DNA of 64,000 nt from NCBI GenBank assembly GCA_050633285.1, contig JBOEGG010000005.1:186001-250000 (forward strand), read 5' to 3'. Positions 27,200-35,954 of the stretch are shown here, in pieces. The translations under genes were made by a program, and so were the position numbers. The stretch's first letter is position 1. The number at the start of each line of letters is the position of its first letter. The notes below the pieces were generated by a model. It was not told the DNA's origin and made no database searches. It worked only from the letters and a program-made list of their open reading frames with translations. Source of the stretch: UBA1672 sp050633285 (GTDB lineage: Bacteria > Pseudomonadota > Alphaproteobacteria > Micavibrionales > Micavibrionaceae).

Positions 27200-27296
27200 A
27201 ATTCTTGTATAAACTTTATTTATAATTGAGTCATTATAAAAAATACAATTTTATCCACAGTCTAACATTCTGTTTTCAAATGCTGAATCGGAAAAC

Positions 27297-27322
27297 ATGT
27301 GCAACATGCTAAACATGCACAT
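27297..27322. promoter_or_regulatory. Inverted repeat between DUF3644 gene and XRE regulator
   Basis: ATGTGCA (27297-27303) and TGCACAT (27316-27322) are exact inverted copies with a 12-bp spacer that itself contains another CATG. The arms are about two helical turns apart, suitable for an HTH dimer. It lies 72 bp upstream of the XRE start and 98 bp from the DUF3644 start. Confidence 0.5.
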
Positions 27323-27393
27323 ATTGCCTTTTTTTTCTTACCTCTGATACTATCGAAATATGATTTTTCACATTACGAATAGGAGGAAGAGAG

Positions 27394-27672
27394 ATGGTTG
27401 ATCGGGAATTTCATTATGGGGTGACGCGGCGGTTGCGGGTATTACGTCGGCAGGTGGGGGCGAATATTCATGCGTGTCGTTTGTCTAAGAATGTCTCGTT
27501 AGAAAAGCTATCGCAGCGTAGCGGTTTGAGTGTGGCGTTGATTGATCGGCTTGAGATGGGCGGGGGCGAGGTGGAGTTGCGCCAAATTATCTCCCTTGCC
27601 TTTGCGTTACATATTTCCGTTGATGAGCTTTTATCGGGTGCAGGCACGGGGCAACGCGCCTCTATCGCTTAA
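27394..27672 (+). CDS. XRE-family transcriptional regulator
   Basis: The 92-residue protein is a single helix-turn-helix domain of the Cro/C1 type: IHACRLSKNVSLEKLSQRSGLS, then VALIDRLEMGG (the recognition helix region), and a final dimer helix with LALHISVDELL. A strong AGGAGGAA ribosome site precedes ATG 27394. It probably controls itself and the divergent DUF3644 gene through the inverted repeat at 27297-27322. Confidence 0.82.
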   Translation: MVDREFHYGVTRRLRVLRRQVGANIHACRLSKNVSLEKLSQRSGLSVALIDRLEMGGGEVELRQIISLAFALHISVDELLSGAGTGQRASIA

Positions 27673-27691
27673 CCCCTATAAGCTCATTAAA

Positions 27692-27716
27692 AAAAGCGCC
27701 GTGTGGGAGCGCTTTT
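27692..27716 (+). terminator. Terminator after the XRE gene
   Basis: AAAAGCGC (27692-27699) and GCGCTTTT (27709-27716) form a perfect 8-bp stem with a 9-nt loop and a T-rich tail. It can also act for the convergent gene ending at 27743. Confidence 0.85.
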
Positions 27717-27742
27717 GTTTTATTCTTTTGCTTTTCACAATT

Positions 27743-29239
27743 TTATTTCATTTGAGTATTCAGGCCGCTTTGCGTTTCTATTGCCTCGGGCCCTTGTGAC
27801 GTGTCCGCGATTGTTGGGTTTATGAGCGTTATATCCTGCGCCGCGGGGTTTGCGTTTTGAGCGAAGAAATCGGTCATCTCGGTATCACCGGCAAGGGTGG
27901 CGCTGCCGTTTTCGTAATTGATTGTTGGCTCTCCACCTGCGGGGGTGTTCACTTTTGTTGTGAATGCGGTGCCGTCTAATCCTTGTGCGTATTCGCCGTG
28001 TGTATGTGTGTGCCCGTATGCACGCGTTTTTGCCGCTTGTATCTGTTGTTTGTGATGATCAGGAAGCTCTGTTAGGGCGGGGGACATCGGGAAGGGAATG
28101 TACTCGTTTGGTCTTTTATATCTAAAATCTTCGCCGGTGTTGAAGGCTATCATTTCTTTTGTTTGTTGTTGATCAAAGTCAATCTGGAAGTAATGTTCCG
28201 CCTGTGCGCTAACGATTTGGGTTTGAGGGCGATCAAAGGGGATATCTTGGCTAAGTTCACGGCGGCGGTAGGCTCCTTCAAAATTTTCGGCATAGTTGAT
28301 TATATTCTGCGTTATGAGTGCCGTGGCTGTATTATCGTATGATGGATCAATTTGGTATGTTTCTATTACCTGCTGTTTTATTGGTTCTAACCCGTCTTGC
28401 AGGGCTTTGAAATATTCTTGCGGGTTTTCTTTTAGTAATGCGTCAGGGGTTTTAGCCGATCCTTTGTATGTGTTCCAATCAAAGGTGTCTTGTACGGCCT
28501 GATCCATGACGTGTTTGTATGTTTTTGCCGCGGCGAGGTGCCAGTCAGTTGCATATTCCTCTTGTCCAAGTAGTATGCCCGAGGAATGTACAGCATCCAT
28601 TTTTATTCCTGAGATATCATTTTTGAATGAATAAATGTGGCGAGTATCCGCCCATGATTCGGCGATCTGTCTATCGAACTTACTTATCGTTATTCGGTCG
28701 GCTCGTGCTTCTTCATTCAGGAGATCAGTATCGTCGGATAAAATATCAGGAGTGGGGCAGTGCGCTCCTTCATGTACGCCAAACAGTTTGTTCCAATCTT
28801 CATCTGTGCCTGCAAAATTCGTGTATTGTTCTTTGCTTATGATACCGTGTGTGATGATATCCAGTATCTCGTCTTTGCTGTCTACAAATTCGTTTGGTTT
28901 GTTTATGACGCAGTATTGTTGCCCTGCAATTTCGACGGAGGACACTACTCTGGGGCCTTCTTTATCAAAGGCCTCTGCGTATACTTGAAGGACTTCTTCG
29001 TTTGATCTGTTTCGTGCCCATATGTTGCCGAGGTTGGCTTGTATTTCTTTTGCACGTGTGGCCATGGCATCAGCAGCGTTGGGAATTTGTGCTTCTAATT
29101 GTTGCTTCAGCATTTCCGCTTTTAGAGCGATATCATCTGTTTTAAATTGCTTTGGATCAACCCATATGACGGGAAGTTGCGCTGTTTCCAGTACACCGTT
29201 CATGAAAGCCTGATCGTTTCTTTGCTCTGCCGTGGTCAT
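27743..29239 (-). CDS. Predicted zinc metalloprotease (HExxH) of unknown family
   Basis: The 498-residue protein has no signal peptide. Residues 156-160 are HEGAH, an exact HExxH zinc motif, and 16 residues later comes NEEARADR, offering a Glu as third ligand in the gluzincin manner. The rest is Asp/Gln/Asn-rich without recognisable domains; the C-terminal 120 residues are low-complexity. It is flanked by terminators on both sides and so is a single transcription unit. The protease reading rests on the motif and its spacing only. Confidence 0.5.
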   Translation of the reverse strand: MTTAEQRNDQAFMNGVLETAQLPVIWVDPKQFKTDDIALKAEMLKQQLEAQIPNAADAMATRAKEIQANLGNIWARNRSNEEVLQVYAEAFDKEGPRVVSSVEIAGQQYCVINKPNEFVDSKDEILDIITHGIISKEQYTNFAGTDEDWNKLFGVHEGAHCPTPDILSDDTDLLNEEARADRITISKFDRQIAESWADTRHIYSFKNDISGIKMDAVHSSGILLGQEEYATDWHLAAAKTYKHVMDQAVQDTFDWNTYKGSAKTPDALLKENPQEYFKALQDGLEPIKQQVIETYQIDPSYDNTATALITQNIINYAENFEGAYRRRELSQDIPFDRPQTQIVSAQAEHYFQIDFDQQQTKEMIAFNTGEDFRYKRPNEYIPFPMSPALTELPDHHKQQIQAAKTRAYGHTHTHGEYAQGLDGTAFTTKVNTPAGGEPTINYENGSATLAGDTEMTDFFAQNANPAAQDITLINPTIADTSQGPEAIETQSGLNTQMK

Positions 29240-29413
29240 ATGTCTACCTTAGTCTAATTCTAGGGTATTGCGCAGATATGTTGTGTCGTTTTATTGTTGA
29301 TTCACCCATTTATATTTCCCGTAATTTTTGTTTATAAGGTTAGCATTACATGACATGTCCATGCAAACTTTTCAGTAACTTATCGTTGTATGAGGTGTGC
29401 GTTGCCACATAGT

Positions 29414-29443
29414 AAAACAGCACCCTATTAGGGGCGCTGTTTT
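29414..29443. terminator. Bidirectional terminator
   Basis: AAAACAGC (29414-29421) and GCTGTTTT (29436-29443) form a stem, with an inner CCC/GGG extension. A-runs and T-runs on both sides let it stop the fecR-type transcript on the minus strand. A G9 tract follows at 29446-29454. Confidence 0.75.
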
Positions 29444-29472
29444 GTGGGGGGGGGACTGTATAAATTTGTTGT

Positions 29473-30111
29473 TTAGTTGGTAGTTTGTGCCTTTATCCAT
29501 TTAATTTGTTCTTCGCTCCAACGTTCAGCAGGGGTGGGGGAGGTTGTCAGGCTGCTTATCTTTGTGCTTTGTCCCGGGGTTAGTAAGACTGAACCACCAC
29601 CATTAAAGACGCGAATTTCACCATCTTCGAGGTAAATCCAACATTCCTTATCTTTCATAGTGCGGTGAATATGTGTGCCGCGGATACCGATGCTTCCGAA
29701 ATCAAGGTTTACTTGTACGTTTTCTTTTTCACCTTTATCGAGCAAGCCACCGACGAATTCAAAACTGCCACGTAGAATTGTGAATTGTGCGGTGTTGGTA
29801 TCAAGGCTTGATGGATCGAAGACATATTTGTCGATGGTGAGTTCGCCATCTTCGTCACTTAATGATATGTGGGTGTTGTCGATAAAATCAACGCGCACCA
29901 AGCTGTCTTCATTAATTGTTGTGATTGTATCGCCCAGAAGTATTTTTGTTCCTGCGGTTAGTGGGGCTGTTTGTTCTTCGCCCTTATGCATGATGCGAAC
30001 ATCGCCTGTTAAGGTCGTTACGATACCAACGGGATCTGATGTTTCGCTTGCGGCGATTTGGGGGTGAAAAGCAATAACGGATATAAATAATATAAAAATA
30101 CGTCTTATCAT
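29473..30111 (-). CDS. FecR-domain periplasmic protein
   Basis: The 212-residue protein has a signal peptide (first 22 residues, ending AAS-ET). A FecR-type domain follows: GIVTTLTGDVRIMHKGEEQ, KILLGDTI, VRVDFIDNTHISLSDEDG and IGIRGT are the usual strands of this family. Stand-alone FecR proteins like this are not iron sensors; many are periplasmic or surface-associated. Function is unknown. It is monocistronic, ending at the 29414 terminator, and divergent from the 30231 membrane gene. Confidence 0.82.
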   Translation of the reverse strand: MIRRIFILFISVIAFHPQIAASETSDPVGIVTTLTGDVRIMHKGEEQTAPLTAGTKILLGDTITTINEDSLVRVDFIDNTHISLSDEDGELTIDKYVFDPSSLDTNTAQFTILRGSFEFVGGLLDKGEKENVQVNLDFGSIGIRGTHIHRTMKDKECWIYLEDGEIRVFNGGGSVLLTPGQSTKISSLTTSPTPAERWSEEQIKWIKAQTTN

Positions 30112-30230
30112 TTAATAAAAACCTTCTGTCGTTTGTAATGTATTCGGCATAAGAGTTAATAATGTTACAGAATATCTGGCTTTATACATCATATAACGTT
30201 ACATTTTACCATAATATTAGGGGGGTATGT

Positions 30231-30593
30231 ATGTCAGAGGCTTTTTTAAAGGCAGTAAAGTGGTATGTTTTGGTTGCATGTGCAATTACCGGAACATCGG
30301 CATTTATCATTGCAGATAAGTCCGGATCGGTGAAGCCGGTTATCTTTGGTGTCGTGACTTATGGCATTGTTTATATTATGTCGTATTTTTGGACAGAGTT
30401 TCGTGGGAAGCTTCTTCTCTTCAGTATTTTGGTGTTTATTGTTCTGACTTTTGCATCTTCTTATGTGCCAATTGCCATGTATGTTTTATTTGCAATGCCT
30501 CCGGAATTGTTTGATCCGTATTATACGTGGGGGGCAACAGTCGGGGTGCTTGGTGTTCCGGCTATGACGCTTGTTTTTCATCGGTACGATTAA
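30231..30593 (+). CDS. Small integral membrane protein
   Basis: From ATG 30231 the product has 120 residues and four hydrophobic helices with short loops. AGGGGGG at 30219-30225 is a strong ribosome site at the right distance, which decides this start over an upstream in-frame codon at 30162. I recognise no family. Confidence 0.6.
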   Translation: MSEAFLKAVKWYVLVACAITGTSAFIIADKSGSVKPVIFGVVTYGIVYIMSYFWTEFRGKLLLFSILVFIVLTFASSYVPIAMYVLFAMPPELFDPYYTWGATVGVLGVPAMTLVFHRYD

Positions 30594-30723
30594 AATTATC
30601 CATAAGGCGTGCAGTGCGGTATCGTATTGCGTCTGCTTGTTTTTTTGTTATTTTACATGCGGTGCAGCATATAAAAACCTTCTGTAATTCGCACTGAGTC
30701 TGTGTTTGTGCTATTATATAGGT

Positions 30724-31377
30724 ATGGATAATAACATGGTGACACGCAACGGTATCACCCCGCGTTATGTATCGAAGAAAGGACAAACACGTTTATTTTG
30801 TTTGCTTTTATGTTTTCAAGCTTCGTGCTTATCGGGGTGTATAACATCCGAAAAATCAAAACCACTGGCGCCACAGCCGCCGGTAACCTCTTTTTTAGTA
30901 TCTGAACAGAGCTCTGCTGATGTTCATGACGTGTCTTCTACTCAACAAACATTATATGAAGATGATTTGCCGACATTATCGGGGCAGTATGCTGCAATTT
31001 CGGCAGATCAGAGTGTTGTCGTTGCGGATAGTGTTAATGTAGATGATCAGGTCACGGCCTCTCTTGTCCGTTGTAAGTTGAATAAGCGTTTTGATAGGGA
31101 TGCTTTGCTTGCTTATGAATGGGATCGCAGCAGGTTATCTGTTGATGTTGATGGTATTAATATGAGCGGTGGAGGTGATCGAGGGTTTTATCTGCAATAT
31201 AAGATTAGGTTGCAGCCGGAAAAACCTAAGGAGAGTAAATGTCGTTATGCCTCTAAATGGCAAGGTATGGTTGGTTCCGGTTATAATGAGCTTATTCTAA
31301 GAGATGAAAATACTGTATGGTCTGAATTGAGAAATGTTCAAAAAGATGTTAAACAGTATATAGGGAATGTGTTCTAG
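30724..31377 (+). CDS. Predicted outer-membrane or periplasmic lipoprotein
   Basis: The product of 217 residues has a hydrophobic stretch followed by the lipobox LSGC near residue 38 (from ATG 30724), predicting lipid attachment at that Cys. The mature part is Ser/Asp-rich, then a C-terminal domain with two further Cys. The start is uncertain: ATG 30736 also fits and gives a shorter, more usual signal. I recognise no family. It is followed by two more lipoprotein genes on the same strand. Confidence 0.6.
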   Translation: MDNNMVTRNGITPRYVSKKGQTRLFCLLLCFQASCLSGCITSEKSKPLAPQPPVTSFLVSEQSSADVHDVSSTQQTLYEDDLPTLSGQYAAISADQSVVVADSVNVDDQVTASLVRCKLNKRFDRDALLAYEWDRSRLSVDVDGINMSGGGDRGFYLQYKIRLQPEKPKESKCRYASKWQGMVGSGYNELILRDENTVWSELRNVQKDVKQYIGNVF

Positions 31378-31429
31378 CATTTCTTATCGATCTAAATTTT
31401 CTTTTATTTATCATTACATTAGGGTGATT

Positions 31430-31714
31430 ATGCTTGCTATTCGTTATACCTTGCGCTTCGTTTGTTTATGTGGCGCTATTTTTCTTTCTGCGTGTGTACA
31501 TATGGGGGATCAAGATGGAGGGCAGCAGAAAACTGATGGCGTGATTGTTGAAAAAATAGGGGATATAGAGAGTGAACCTGTGACAGAGATGGCGGCGGTT
31601 ATTGATGTAAAAACGCATACGGGTGAACACAATATTCAAATTGTTGATGTCGCGAATCCTAACAGTCTTAACCGCATAAATGTTGCTGCGGGTAAAGAAG
31701 AACCTACAGAATAA
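31430..31714 (+). CDS. Small lipoprotein of unknown function
   Basis: The product has 94 residues from ATG 31430, which has an AGGGTGA ribosome site at ideal spacing; an in-frame start at 31367 would overlap the previous gene. The signal MLAIRYTLRFVCLCGAIFL ends in the lipobox LSAC. The mature 70 residues are acidic, with repeated Val/Ile/Asp strands. Family unknown. Confidence 0.6.
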   Translation: MLAIRYTLRFVCLCGAIFLSACVHMGDQDGGQQKTDGVIVEKIGDIESEPVTEMAAVIDVKTHTGEHNIQIVDVANPNSLNRINVAAGKEEPTE

Positions 31715-31874
31715 GTAGTGATTTATTCCGCGTTCTTCAAAAAAATCTATCTTTTCAAAACCATATATTGATTTTTTAATGTGGACAGACTAAACTTCCT
31801 TAATAATTCGTAAACACATTTTCTGTGTGTTTCCTCTGCGTATATTTTTGACCTGAAAATTAAGGGAGTGAATC

Positions 31875-32534
31875 ATGGGCAAGTATTTCTTGCGGTTCGT
31901 GCTTTTATCTTCTCCATTATTGTTGAGTGCATGTGGTGAAGGATGGGAAGCAAAGAGGATCGATAATGTAGAGCCGTATCAAGGGCGTACAGCAGGTACA
32001 GGTGTTGCCTATGTTCGGGCAAAGATGATGCCGGAAAAAGAATTGAAGCTTGAGCCTGTTGCGGTGAAAGAAGAAGTTGAGCCTGTTTTAGATGCAGAAG
32101 AGATCTTCAATGAAGCGCAAGGCAAGGGCAAGGCCGCTGAAAAAGAAACTCCGAAGATGCCTGAGAATGACGTCAAGGCTGAGGAAATATTAGAAGAGAA
32201 GCATTCTAATATTGATGATTTTGAGACAGGAATCATGGAAGAGGACGTTATTCAGAGCGCATCTATAGAAACCTCTGCAGATATTAAAATACCTGAAATT
32301 AGTGCAGAACAGTTTATTGAACAAGCTCCTAAGAGTGTTGATATACCTCAATTAGAAGTTAAAGAAATTGAAACTGCGCGTGTTGATGATGAGCATGTAG
32401 AGCATGTTGTTGAAATCTATGAGAACACAGTTGCAGAGCCTGAAAAAGAGCTGATGACACCGAAAAAGGACTTCTTTGATTTGAAGTCTGTAGGTCAAGA
32501 AAATCTTGATGATATATATAGTGACCCGTTCTAA
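31875..32534 (+). CDS. Acidic lipoprotein of unknown function
   Basis: The 219-residue product has a lipobox LSAC at residues 17-20. The mature chain is extremely rich in Glu, Ala, Val and Lys and low in aromatic residues, so it is probably extended or coiled, perhaps a spacer from the outer membrane into the periplasm. Ribosome site AAGGGAGTG. A strong terminator (32565-32595) follows. No family recognised. Confidence 0.6.
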   Translation: MGKYFLRFVLLSSPLLLSACGEGWEAKRIDNVEPYQGRTAGTGVAYVRAKMMPEKELKLEPVAVKEEVEPVLDAEEIFNEAQGKGKAAEKETPKMPENDVKAEEILEEKHSNIDDFETGIMEEDVIQSASIETSADIKIPEISAEQFIEQAPKSVDIPQLEVKEIETARVDDEHVEHVVEIYENTVAEPEKELMTPKKDFFDLKSVGQENLDDIYSDPF

Positions 32535-32564
32535 AGCTTACTAAGCAGTGATACGAAATTAGAG

Positions 32565-32595
32565 AAAGCGATATACTTATGTATGTCGCTTTTTT
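32565..32595 (+). terminator. Terminator after the acidic lipoprotein gene
   Basis: AAAGCGATATAC (32565-32576) pairs with GTATGTCGCTTT (32581-32592) over 12 positions with one wobble, a 4-nt loop and a T-run. Confidence 0.85.
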
Positions 32596-32803
32596 ATATT
32601 TATTTGCATTAAATACCACGAATATTTTACATAATATCGAAGCGATAGTAATAGACAAAATCTCTGAATTCGGATTACCATAATCTTATGAGCTTTGCTC
32701 TGCACGTTTAAAAATTCTTGTTCTAAATTGGGTTAATTACGCCATTAGATGCGTACAATTTAGAAGCAATAATCAAAAATATTATATAGAAAGGTTTTGG
32801 GTC

Positions 32804-33427
32804 ATGTCAGTTGAAGTGGAAACTATTGTCGCGGTGTCAGTTATGATGGCGGTATTCTCTGCGGTTGCCGCAATCGGTACGAGCATTGTATTAGGGGCAG
32901 GTTTTGAACGGTTGCGTTCGGGGTTTGAAGTCATACGGAAGCAAACGGGCTTTTTCAGTGACTCTATTCACAAGTTAGAACAAAAGATGGTCATTGTTGA
33001 TGAGCAAACAGGGAAGTTTTCTCATGCTTTGTCAATTATGGAGCAAAAAGTAACGAATGTGGGTGATCAAACCAATTCATTTACAGATGCTATTCAAGGG
33101 CTTGAACAAAAAGTTGATGTTGTTAACAAACAAACAGGTTTCTTTGGTGATGCTATTTATAAACTTGAGAAGAAAGTTGATCAGGTTAGTGAGCATGAGG
33201 ATGTTTTAGCAGAGAAGATTGAGCAACATGCAGATGCGGAAGTGATTAGTGTTGGTAAGACCGAAGCACTTGTTTCGCAAGCAGAAGCTCTTTTGAACCA
33301 AATGGGTGTTATTGCAGATAAAATATCTGAGGATAAAGCACCGGTGCAACAGCCAGAAGCTTTATTAGATTTTTCACACTATACCCATATGCACGATGGT
33401 GATGCCCAAGGTATTTCATATAACTAA
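32804..33427 (+). CDS. Membrane-anchored coiled-coil protein with four 21-residue repeats
   Basis: The 207-residue product has one N-terminal membrane helix (about residues 8-32). Residues 47-130 are four tandem repeats of 21 residues, each starting QTxxF and containing a LEQKV-type heptad core. Since 21 is three heptads, this predicts a continuous coiled coil. A His-rich end (HYTHMHDGD) follows. It resembles no family I know but has the architecture of membrane-tethered envelope or cytoplasmic scaffolds. It has its own terminator. Confidence 0.6.
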   Translation: MSVEVETIVAVSVMMAVFSAVAAIGTSIVLGAGFERLRSGFEVIRKQTGFFSDSIHKLEQKMVIVDEQTGKFSHALSIMEQKVTNVGDQTNSFTDAIQGLEQKVDVVNKQTGFFGDAIYKLEKKVDQVSEHEDVLAEKIEQHADAEVISVGKTEALVSQAEALLNQMGVIADKISEDKAPVQQPEALLDFSHYTHMHDGDAQGISYN

Positions 33428-33453
33428 GAGTTACCCATAATGATCGTTGAATA

Positions 33454-33480
33454 GGGAGGTTTTTTAACCTCCCTTTTTTT
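33454..33480 (+). terminator. Strong terminator after the coiled-coil gene
   Basis: GGGAGGTT (33454-33461) and AACCTCCC (33466-33473) form a perfect 8-bp stem with a T4 loop, followed by at least seven T. Confidence 0.92.
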
Positions 33481-33579
33481 ATTAGGATTTATGTGGAAAG
33501 CCTTAGAAAAGCAGGATAGACTTAAGACTTATGTGATGTTAAATCATATAGGTTGCATTATTTCCGTCGGAGGAACGAT

Positions 33580-34344
33580 TTGTCGGTATCATTAGCTTTT
33601 ATTCTTTGGTTTTTTATTTCTGCGTTTCTTTTGGGCTTTTGGATATGGACCTCATATACATTGTTTAAGCAGAAATCGGCGTGGAAGTTCTTTGCCGAGA
33701 AGAGGAAACTTCGTTATCATGCGAATAGAATAATGGAAAGCCCATCTATTAGTGGGGCAATTGACGGGTATAATATCTCTATGTTTACAAGTGAGCATTC
33801 TGAGTTGGATGCTCGCTCAGGGCGGCGTTTAACTGCTATTGAGATATCTTTACATTCGGGCTTAAGTCTTCCATGTGCGATTGCAACAGGTGGTATGGTG
33901 TCTGTTGTTGAGATGTTAGATATTAATAAGGAATATAAGCCCAATTTTAAAGGGTGGGATGATTCTTATATCGTTCGTGTTGATGATATCCCTTATATTG
34001 AAGCGTATATGACGGAAGATCGGACAAAGAAGCTTGTTGATCTTATGAAGGTTGATAAAGCATGGATTATCCTTATCTTCTTAAGTGATCGTGGTATTTT
34101 ACGTCTTGATACGCCGTATCCCGTGGATCATCCGAAGAAGATTGATGCGTTGATTAAACAGATGATTGATGTTGCTAAAGCTCTGGAATTGGAAGAGGGC
34201 GAGGAGCAAACGCTTCAGCGTAAGAAATCAAAGGCAGATGCAGAGAACCAAGTGCTACATGTGGATGATGATATTCTTGAAGATGAGATTGGTTTTGAGC
34301 TTGAAGATGACGCCGAAGTGGAAGTTAAGGCTGAAACCAAGTAA
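33580..34344 (+). CDS. Membrane-anchored protein of unknown function
   Basis: The start is TTG 33580: GGAGG at 33569-33573 is exactly six bases upstream, whereas the in-frame TTG 33553 has no ribosome site. The 254-residue product has one N-terminal membrane helix, then a basic segment, a mixed alpha/beta domain and a very acidic C-terminal tail (about 45 residues). No family recognised. It is convergent with the GH13 gene. Confidence 0.55.
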   Translation: MSVSLAFILWFFISAFLLGFWIWTSYTLFKQKSAWKFFAEKRKLRYHANRIMESPSISGAIDGYNISMFTSEHSELDARSGRRLTAIEISLHSGLSLPCAIATGGMVSVVEMLDINKEYKPNFKGWDDSYIVRVDDIPYIEAYMTEDRTKKLVDLMKVDKAWIILIFLSDRGILRLDTPYPVDHPKKIDALIKQMIDVAKALELEEGEEQTLQRKKSKADAENQVLHVDDDILEDEIGFELEDDAEVEVKAETK

Positions 34345-34373
34345 CCAGTTTAGTTTTAAGGTGTTGTACCTTT

Positions 34374-35954
34374 TTAAAACACGAAGCCGTCTATGAGGTA
34401 AGCGTAAGGTTTTAACACTTTATTATCATAGGTTATTGTCTTATCAGATAGGTTATAAATAGCGTGTGTTTCGCTTGTATCATTATATCTTTTAATATGT
34501 ATGATTTTTGGATGATCTGTGTCGATGAATTCGTAAGCTCCATCTATAATCTCAGTCTTTTTCTTTCGCCATTTTAGAAACTTTTTTGTGAAATTTAAGG
34601 TCGAAGACGTATCTTCTCCTTGTTTTTGTATACTCATGTCCTTGTGATTATGCGGTATAGGAAGCCAAGGTGTGATTACAGAAAACCCGCAATGCGTTCC
34701 TAATTCCTTTGTCCATGGTATCGGTGTGCGGCATCCATCACGCCCTTGCCATTCAGGCCATGTTTGTTTTGCCCATGGGTCTTGTAAGGCTTCAAAAGGT
34801 ATCTTGGCTTCGGGTAATCCCAGTTCTTCTCCTTGATACAGGAATACACTACCGGGTAAGCAGCCCAACAAAGCAATGAGCATTTTTGAGCAGTCAGGAT
34901 TATGGTCGTATTGTTTAAACCAACGACTGGCGGCGCGGACAACATCATGATTTGAGAACGCCCAGCTTGGCCAGCTCTTTTTATTTTTATCATCGGAATG
35001 AAAGAAAGTTTCGATAGGGGAGCGGATGATGTCTTGCGTTAATTGTTTTTGGGTTCCTGACATCATGTGCGGGTTATAGGTGGTGTGGAGATGTTTATTC
35101 CCTTGTGTATAATGTTTTGAAAGCCTATAGGGGTGATCATCGCCGATTTCGCCAATTAAAACACGATTGTCATATGTATTTGTTAGTGTTCTGAGCTTTT
35201 CGATAAAGTTTAAATTTTCAGGTCTGGATTTGTCGTAAATATGTTGTTGTGCTGAGTAGGGGGTGTCCTCTTCAAATTGTGTCGCAAATTTTGTGCCTTT
35301 TGTTCGCGGTGGGTTGTCGCGAAGGTCTTTATCGTGGAAGTAAAAGTTCACAACATCCAGGCGAATACCATCAACGCCCATATCAAGCCAGAATTTACAT
35401 GTATCGAGCATTTCTGTTTGAACTTCGGGATTGTGGAAGTTTAAATCCGGCTGCTCGGTTAAGAAATTATGGAGGTAGTATTGTTTGTGCCGCTCATCCC
35501 ATTCCCATGCTTTTCCACCGAATACGGAGACCCAGTTATTAGGCGGGTGTTTATCGCCGTTTGGGGCGTATTTTGCATCTGCCCAGACATACCAATCTTT
35601 TTTTGCGGGATCAGAAAACCATGGGTGCTCGTTTGATGTATGGGATAGGACAAGATCGATGATAATTTTCAGGCCATGACTGTGTGCTTTTTCCAGTAAG
35701 GTTTGAAAGTTGTTCATATTTCCGAAAATAGGATCAACATCTCGGTAATCGGATACATCATATCCAAAGTCTTTCATTGGAGATTTGAAAAATGGAGAGA
35801 TCCAAATGCCATCAACGCCAAGATTGGCTATATAATCCAGTTTTTTGGTAATGCCGGGGAGGTCACCAATTCCATCTTCATTGGTATCAAGGAAGGAGCG
35901 CGGGTAGATTTGATATATAACTGCACCGCGCCACCATTCTGTGTCTTTAGACAT
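34374..35954 (-). CDS. GH13 alpha-glucosidase
   Basis: The 526-residue protein has the full GH13 motif set: DLVLSHTSNEHPWF, GIRLDVVN (Asp nucleophile), IGEIG (Glu acid/base) and SNHD (transition-state Asp), on a TIM barrel with a small C-terminal beta domain. The opening WWRGAVIYQIYPRSF is typical of the alpha-glucosidase/oligo-1,6-glucosidase subgroup, so it should hydrolyse alpha-1,4 or alpha-1,6 oligosaccharides. There is no signal peptide, so it acts in the cytoplasm. Its ATG overlaps the phzF stop by eight bases. Confidence 0.9.
   Translation of the reverse strand: MSKDTEWWRGAVIYQIYPRSFLDTNEDGIGDLPGITKKLDYIANLGVDGIWISPFFKSPMKDFGYDVSDYRDVDPIFGNMNNFQTLLEKAHSHGLKIIIDLVLSHTSNEHPWFSDPAKKDWYVWADAKYAPNGDKHPPNNWVSVFGGKAWEWDERHKQYYLHNFLTEQPDLNFHNPEVQTEMLDTCKFWLDMGVDGIRLDVVNFYFHDKDLRDNPPRTKGTKFATQFEEDTPYSAQQHIYDKSRPENLNFIEKLRTLTNTYDNRVLIGEIGDDHPYRLSKHYTQGNKHLHTTYNPHMMSGTQKQLTQDIIRSPIETFFHSDDKNKKSWPSWAFSNHDVVRAASRWFKQYDHNPDCSKMLIALLGCLPGSVFLYQGEELGLPEAKIPFEALQDPWAKQTWPEWQGRDGCRTPIPWTKELGTHCGFSVITPWLPIPHNHKDMSIQKQGEDTSSTLNFTKKFLKWRKKKTEIIDGAYEFIDTDHPKIIHIKRYNDTSETHAIYNLSDKTITYDNKVLKPYAYLIDGFVF

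Noticed and set aside
29348..29358. ACATG-A-CATGT palindrome upstream of the metalloprotease-like gene
   Set aside because: It is short and isolated, 109 bp from the start, and without a second site; chance is enough to explain it.
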